From positions 248,001 to 312,000 of the forward strand of contig NZ_JBNRLS010000001.1 of assembly GCF_050379415.1 (NCBI RefSeq): DNA of 64,000 bases. Reading direction: 5' to 3'. A program made the position numbers and the translations under genes. Numbering within the stretch: position 1 is the stretch's first letter; the number at the start of each line of letters is the position of its first letter. Positions 59,443 to 64,000 of this stretch are shown in pieces. This DNA is from Marinobacter sp050379415 (GTDB lineage: Bacteria; Pseudomonadota; Gammaproteobacteria; Pseudomonadales; Oleiphilaceae). Below the pieces are notes generated by a model. That model ran no database searches, was not told the DNA's origin, and saw only the letters and a list, made by a program, of their open reading frames with translations.

Positions 59443-61455
59443 ATGAAGATCATAGACGAGCTGCCTGAACAGGTCCGCCACATTGAGCACCAGTGGATTC
59501 CGATGCCCGACGGCACTCGCCTGGCGGCTCGCCTATGGATTCCCGAGTCAGCCGAACAAACACCGGTGCCCGCCATCCTCGAATACATCCCCTATCGCCG
59601 GCGGGACGGCTCCCGGCTCCGTGATGAGGCCAACCACCCCTATTTTGCAGGTCATGGATACGCTTGTATCCGGGTCGACATCCGCGGCAGCGGGGACTCC
59701 GAGGGCGTACTGACTGACGAATACCTCCAGCAGGAACTGGACGACGGTGTGGCCATTCTCGCATGGCTGGAGGAGCAACCCTGGTGCAATGGTCGGGTGG
59801 GCATGATCGGCATCTCCTGGGGCGGATTTAATGGCTTACAGATCGCTGCCCTGCAGCCACCTCAACTCAAGGCGGTAGTCAGTGTCTGCTCGACCGATGA
59901 CCGGTACGCGGACGATGTCCACTATATGGGCGGCTGCCTGTTGGGTGACAACCTGTCCTGGGCTTCGGTCATGTTTGCCTACAACTCCCTGCCGCCGGAC
60001 CCGGATATCGTCGGAGACCGCTGGCGTGACATGTGGTTCCAGCGTCTGGAAGGCAGCGGGCTCTGGCTGGAAACCTGGCTGCAGCACCAGCATCGCGATG
60101 ATTACTGGCGGCATGGTTCGATATGTGAAGATTTCTCCAGGATCGAGGTACCGGTCATGGCCGTCAGTGGCTGGGCCGATGGGTACTCCAATGCGGTTTT
60201 CCGTCTGCTGGAAAAACTCCCGGGGCCACGCCTGGGCCTCATTGGCCCCTGGAGCCACAAATACCCGCACCAGGGTGTGCCGGGACCCGCAATCGGGTTT
60301 CTGCAGGAATGTCTGCGATGGTGGGACAAGTGGCTCAAAGACCGGGAGACCGGCATCATGGAAGAACCCACGTTGAGGGCCTGGATGCTCGACAGCATGC
60401 CGCCATCCACGTCTTACCATCAGCGCTTTGGTCGATGGGTCAGCGAGGCAAAATGGCCCTCCCCGGCGACCATCGAGCGCCACTTTACGCTGGCCCCCTA
60501 CCGACTGGTGAAAAGCCACAGCACGGCGGATGTCGCCACTCTGGCCCTGCAATCCCCCCTGAGCAACGGTTTGTTTGCCGGCAAATGGTGTTCCTACAGC
60601 AACACCCCCGACCTGCCCCACGATCAACGGGAAGAGGATGGTGGTGCCCTGGTCTTCACCACAGACCCTCTGGAGGAAACCCTGGAGATACTCGGGGCAC
60701 CGGTGGTGGAGCTCAATCTTTCGGCATCGGAACCGGTGGCTATGATTGCCGTCCGGCTCTCGGACATGCGCCCGGACAACAAAGTAACCCGGGTCACCTA
60801 CGGTGTCCTGAACCTGACTCACCGGGACAGCCACGCGGCCCCATCCCCGCTGGAGCCGGAAGCTACCTATCGTGTCCGGCTGCAGCTCAACGGCATCGCC
60901 CAGAGCTTTCCCCGTGGCCACAGACTCCGTCTCGCGCTATCGTCATCCTACTTTCCCCTCGCCTGGCCACCGCCCAGGTCGACCCAGCTGAAAGTCCATA
61001 CCGGGGGTAGCCGACTGATCCTGCCGGTGCGACGTCCGAAACCTCAGGAAATAAGCTTCCCCGAGCCGGAAAGTACACCCTCCAGCGAGAAGACCCAGAT
61101 TCATGAGGGGCACCATGACTGGCGGGTGATCCGGGAGCTCGACAAGGATATTTCCACACTGGAGGTCATCAACGACAACGGAGTGTATTACCTGGAAGAT
61201 CCCGACCTGACGATCGAGCAAAGCGTGAAGGAGTGGTACTCCTACCAGGCCGATGACTTCTCTTCGCCGCGGGGCGAGACGTTGGCTGTCAGAGCCTATC
61301 AACGGGGCGAATGGCAAATCAGGACCACCACAAGGACTGTGCTGACCTGCGACGACCAGAATTTCTACTTGGACGCCGAACTGGACGCGTTCGAGGGCAA
61401 ACGGCGGGTTTTCTCCCGCAATTGGAACCGCATCATCAAGCGCAATCTGTTGTAG
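59443..61455 (+). CDS. CocE/NonD family hydrolase
   Basis: A 670-residue alpha/beta hydrolase of the X-Pro dipeptidyl-peptidase/CocE class. The nucleophile elbow is GMIGISWGGFNGLQ, the acid is in VSGWADGYSNAV and the His in GPWSHKYPHQG. A C-terminal jelly-roll domain (LEILGAPVVELNLSASEPVA) is typical. I use the ATG at 59443, which has AGGGG eight bases upstream, instead of TTG at 59407 inside the preceding gene. It shares no signal peptide, so cytoplasmic. Substrates may be amides, esters or small peptides. Co-transcription with the ATP-grasp gene is likely. Confidence 0.9.
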   Translation: MKIIDELPEQVRHIEHQWIPMPDGTRLAARLWIPESAEQTPVPAILEYIPYRRRDGSRLRDEANHPYFAGHGYACIRVDIRGSGDSEGVLTDEYLQQELDDGVAILAWLEEQPWCNGRVGMIGISWGGFNGLQIAALQPPQLKAVVSVCSTDDRYADDVHYMGGCLLGDNLSWASVMFAYNSLPPDPDIVGDRWRDMWFQRLEGSGLWLETWLQHQHRDDYWRHGSICEDFSRIEVPVMAVSGWADGYSNAVFRLLEKLPGPRLGLIGPWSHKYPHQGVPGPAIGFLQECLRWWDKWLKDRETGIMEEPTLRAWMLDSMPPSTSYHQRFGRWVSEAKWPSPATIERHFTLAPYRLVKSHSTADVATLALQSPLSNGLFAGKWCSYSNTPDLPHDQREEDGGALVFTTDPLEETLEILGAPVVELNLSASEPVAMIAVRLSDMRPDNKVTRVTYGVLNLTHRDSHAAPSPLEPEATYRVRLQLNGIAQSFPRGHRLRLALSSSYFPLAWPPPRSTQLKVHTGGSRLILPVRRPKPQEISFPEPESTPSSEKTQIHEGHHDWRVIRELDKDISTLEVINDNGVYYLEDPDLTIEQSVKEWYSYQADDFSSPRGETLAVRAYQRGEWQIRTTTRTVLTCDDQNFYLDAELDAFEGKRRVFSRNWNRIIKRNLL

Positions 61456-61473
61456 CGGGACCAGGAAGTCGGC

Positions 61474-61516
61474 AAAAGCGAAAACCAGCGGCCCGGAGCA
61501 TCCCCCGAACCGCTGG
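61474..61516 (-). terminator. terminator of putA
   Basis: On the minus strand a stem CCAGCGG/CCGCTGG with inner pairing CGGGG/CTCCG is followed by TTTTCGCTTTT. It lies 17 bases after the putA stop. The inner stem includes a G-T pair and small bulges, so efficiency may be moderate. Confidence 0.65.
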
Positions 61517-61532
61517 CAGTCAAGCCTGGACC

Positions 61533-64000
61533 TTATTCAGCCGCGGCAATCAGGCTGGCGTTACCACCGGCGGCGGTGGTGTCCACACACAGGTGCCGCT
61601 CGATCACAAAGCGCTGATCCAGCTTGTGCTCGGTGATGACCGGCAGCAGGGCACCATCGCGCTTGGCCAAGGCCTGGCGGTATTGCTTCAGCAGTGGTTT
61701 CTCGGCCACGCTGACCACCGCCTCGAAGCCGGACAGCTCGGTCAGGGCATCCGGATCGAGGACACCATTGACCGCCACAATGGGCAGGCCGGCCTTGGCG
61801 GCATCCGCCACCTTTTTCTCGGCATCCGGCGCCATGACCACCACCTGGTTGCCCTGGGACAGCGCGGTTGCCGCCTGCTCCATGGCTGAATCGGCATCCG
61901 GTCCCAGACACAGGACCACGCCCCGGGCATGGAAGGACAGATGGTTCTGCTCCCCGGTAGGCCCGGGCAATTCCAGATAGCCTTTGTCCATCGGCGCCGG
62001 CACCTCTCCGAAGAACGGCTTCAGGGTTTCCTGACGCTCCTCAGGCCTGGGTGACTTGACCGAGGCCACCTGATTGATCAGCTTCTGTGCCTTGTCCGCA
62101 CCGATGACCTTGTCGCTGGAGCTGGATGGCTTCTCGACAGTCTCCCCTTTGAGGAAACGACGGACATACAGCGGGCCACCCGCCTTGGGGCCGGTACCGG
62201 AGAGGCCTTCACCACCGAACGGCTGGGAGCCGACAATGGCACCAATCTGGTTCCGGTTCACGTAGGTGTTGCCCACGTGGATCCGGCTGGCGATATGTTC
62301 GATCCGACGGTCGACCCGGCTGTGGATACCAAAGGTCAGGCCATAGCCCTTGGCATTGACCGCGTCTACCACCTTGTCGATGTCCTTGGCCTCGAAAGTC
62401 GCCACGTGCAGGACCGGCCCGAAGATCTCTTCTTCCATCTCCTCGATACCGCTGACCTTGAGTACTGCCGGGGAAACGAAACGGCCCTTGCTCGGTACAT
62501 CCATTTTCTTGAGCAACTTGCCAGCCTGCTCGAACTTGTTGCAGTGGTCCACGATCTTCTTCTGGGACGGCTCATCGATAACCGGGCCAACATCCGTGGA
62601 CAGCTGCCACGGATCGCCGATACCGAGCTCTTCCATGGCGCCGTAAAGCATTTCCAGCAGGTTATCGGCAATGTCCTTCTGCACGTAGAGCATCCGCAGG
62701 GCAGAACAGCGCTGGCCGGCACTCTGGAAGGAGGACGCCAGCACATCCCGGACAACCTGCTCCGGCAGAGCGGTGGAATCCACGATCATGGCGTTGAGGC
62801 CACCGGTTTCCGCTACCAGCGGTGCATCCGGCGCCATGTTCTCGGTCATCGCCTTGTTGATGCGCTGGGCAGTAGCCGTAGAGCCAGTGAAGCAGACCCC
62901 GGTAACGCGGGGATCGGATGTCAACGCGGAGCCCACCGTGGCACCGGTACCCGGCAGCAGCTGGATGGCATCTTTCGGAATACCCGCCTCATGCATCAAT
63001 TCGACCGCGCGCACCGCCAGCAGCGACGTGCTCTCGGCCGGCTTGGCAACGACTGCGTTTCCGGCCGCCAGGTTGGCCAGAATCTGTCCGGTAAAGATCG
63101 CCAACGGGAAGTTCCATGGCGAGATGCAACACATGACGCCGCGGGCCTCACCCTCCTTTTCATAACGGATGCCCTCGTTCGCGTAGAACATGGCGAAGTC
63201 AACCGCCTCGCGGATTTCCGCCACCGCATCCAGCAGCGACTTGCCCGCCTCACGTGTGGTCAGGGCAAACAGCTCGTAAGCATGCTCCTCGTAAAGATCA
63301 CCCACCTTGCGAACACAGGCTGCCCGTTCCTCGGCCGACCTGGCAGACCAGCTCTTGAAGCCGTCCTGAGCGGCGTCCAGTGCAGCGCTGATATCGGCTT
63401 CGGAGGTGAAGGTGATGTGGCCGACCAGGTCATCCGGGTTGGCCGGGTTACGAACCTCATGTACGTCATCACTGGAAGACTCCACCGCAAGGATGGGGCC
63501 ACCTGTCCACTGATGCTCCCGGAACTTGCCGCGCCCTTCCTCGATCTCTGCCACAGTTACCGGATCGGTAATATCCCAACCCCTGGAGTTGCGACGCTGG
63601 TCACCGAAAATCTTCGCCGGCGGCACAATGGCCTTGCTGGAAATGTTTTCGCCCAGCGCCACCACCGCGTCGATCGGATCCTTGGCAATCTCCTCAGGGG
63701 TGATATTGGTATCGACAATCTGGTTTACAAATGAACTGTTGGCACCGTTTTCCAGCAGGCGACGCACCAGGTACGCCAGCAGGTCTTTATGGGCACCAAC
63801 CGGAGCGTAAATGCGACAGGGGACGCCGCTGTCCTGGAGCACCTGATCGTGCAAGGACTCACCCATACCATGCAGGCGCTGGAACTCGAATTTCGAGCGG
63901 TCGATATCCTTGGCCAGTTCCAGGACCGCAGACACCGAGTGCGCATTGTGGGTCGCAAACTGCGGGTAGATGCGGTCGGTCATGCCCAGCAACTGCTTGG
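61533..64000 (-). CDS. putA: bifunctional proline dehydrogenase / P5C dehydrogenase PutA, C-terminal part
   Basis: The gene continues beyond the right edge, so about 820 C-terminal residues of some 1,200 or more are visible. The end of the proline dehydrogenase domain is seen (YPQFATHNAHSVSAVLELA, YLVRRLLENGANSSFVNQI). A full glutamate-semialdehyde dehydrogenase domain follows, with CISPWNFPLAIFTGQILANL, LVAETGGLNAMIVDSTAL, the catalytic Cys in SAGQRCSALRMLYV, and NQIGAIVGSQPFGGEGLSGTG. The last 150 residues form the C-terminal ALDH-like extension found in the longer PutAs. It oxidises proline to glutamate, feeding electrons to the quinone pool. Whether the N-terminus carries a DNA-binding domain cannot be seen here. 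Confidence 0.95.
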   Translation of the reverse strand, partial: KQLLGMTDRIYPQFATHNAHSVSAVLELAKDIDRSKFEFQRLHGMGESLHDQVLQDSGVPCRIYAPVGAHKDLLAYLVRRLLENGANSSFVNQIVDTNITPEEIAKDPIDAVVALGENISSKAIVPPAKIFGDQRRNSRGWDITDPVTVAEIEEGRGKFREHQWTGGPILAVESSSDDVHEVRNPANPDDLVGHITFTSEADISAALDAAQDGFKSWSARSAEERAACVRKVGDLYEEHAYELFALTTREAGKSLLDAVAEIREAVDFAMFYANEGIRYEKEGEARGVMCCISPWNFPLAIFTGQILANLAAGNAVVAKPAESTSLLAVRAVELMHEAGIPKDAIQLLPGTGATVGSALTSDPRVTGVCFTGSTATAQRINKAMTENMAPDAPLVAETGGLNAMIVDSTALPEQVVRDVLASSFQSAGQRCSALRMLYVQKDIADNLLEMLYGAMEELGIGDPWQLSTDVGPVIDEPSQKKIVDHCNKFEQAGKLLKKMDVPSKGRFVSPAVLKVSGIEEMEEEIFGPVLHVATFEAKDIDKVVDAVNAKGYGLTFGIHSRVDRRIEHIASRIHVGNTYVNRNQIGAIVGSQPFGGEGLSGTGPKAGGPLYVRRFLKGETVEKPSSSSDKVIGADKAQKLINQVASVKSPRPEERQETLKPFFGEVPAPMDKGYLELPGPTGEQNHLSFHARGVVLCLGPDADSAMEQAATALSQGNQVVVMAPDAEKKVADAAKAGLPIVAVNGVLDPDALTELSGFEAVVSVAEKPLLKQYRQALAKRDGALLPVITEHKLDQRFVIERHLCVDTTAAGGNASLIAAAE

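Noticed and set aside
62277..63734. 485-codon open frame on the plus strand across putA
   Set aside because: Entirely antisense to the highly conserved PutA coding sequence; no domain and no ribosome binding site.

Overview
The window looks like chromosome from a marine, heterotrophic gammaproteobacterium, most likely Marinobacter or a close relative. This rests on the high GC content, the gene families present (PutA, CoA-acylating MmsA, AstA, TctCBA, a TIGR02647 protein, a YbiT-type ABC-F, PA0069-type radical SAM, DUF1415, TsdBA), a LexA-type box of gammaproteobacterial form, and palindromes like those upstream of branched-chain amino acid genes. The genus is an inference. I see no rRNA, tRNA, CRISPR array, integrase, transposase or prophage gene, so this is a metabolic core/flexible region rather than an island.

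Layout. 1-3.6 kb: the end of a FemAB-like acyltransferase gene, a membrane-anchored coiled-coil protein, a coupled NAD salvage pair (nicotinamidase then nicotinate phosphoribosyltransferase) and dodecin. 3.7-8.4 kb: a DUF3750 protein, AzlCD exporter, leucine dehydrogenase behind a LiuR-like palindrome, and an NSS-family Na+ symporter. 8.5-17.5 kb: a PF10118 diiron-type protein, sirtuin, spermidine-synthase-like protein, DUF1415, ABC-F ATPase, parvulin, VanZ-like fusion, a creatinase-like M24 protein and an RNase Z-like hydrolase. Two related palindromic elements in opposite orientation flank the DUF1415 gene. 17.4-30.1 kb: DUF2059, an SLT-like protein, a LysR regulator divergent from a small basic protein, acyl-CoA ligase, a 35-aa membrane microprotein, Lrp divergent from astA-DUF1338, Pcm divergent from an AbiTii-like protein, TSUP permease, a radical SAM enzyme with a LexA-type box, and an L,D-transpeptidase.

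30.1-45.5 kb: tsdB-tsdA for thiosulfate oxidation, a lipoprotein, a fluoroacetate-dehalogenase-like hydrolase, ZIP transporter, LysR divergent from mmsA-GMC dehydrogenase, LysE exporter, an NAD(P)-binding oxidoreductase, and a tctCBA carboxylate uptake operon divergent from its own CitA/DcuS-type two-component system. 45.6-64 kb: DUF2244, an alpha/beta hydrolase divergent from a GlxA regulator, a periplasmic binding protein, a lipid kinase-like protein, haloalkane dehalogenase, an EamA exporter, a putative (alpha/alpha)6 glycosidase coupled to a TVP38 membrane protein, a GltP-type symporter, a lytic transglycosylase, an ATP-grasp/CocE-NonD pair, and the 3' part of putA.

Themes. Amino acid and organic acid use dominates: leucine, arginine, proline, methylmalonate semialdehyde, C4/C6 carboxylates, with NSS, AzlCD, LysE and GltP transport. 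Thiosulfate oxidation, two dehalogenase-fold hydrolases and peptidoglycan enzymes add to this. The parts least explained by known biology are the paired palindromic elements at 11.1-12.1 kb, the ATP-grasp/CocE pair, the glycosidase-like/TVP38 pair, the AbiTii-like protein, two microproteins, and a hairpin that sequesters a ribosome binding site at 47.4 kb. Start codons were moved inward from the longest reading frame wherever a ribosome binding site or family length supported it.
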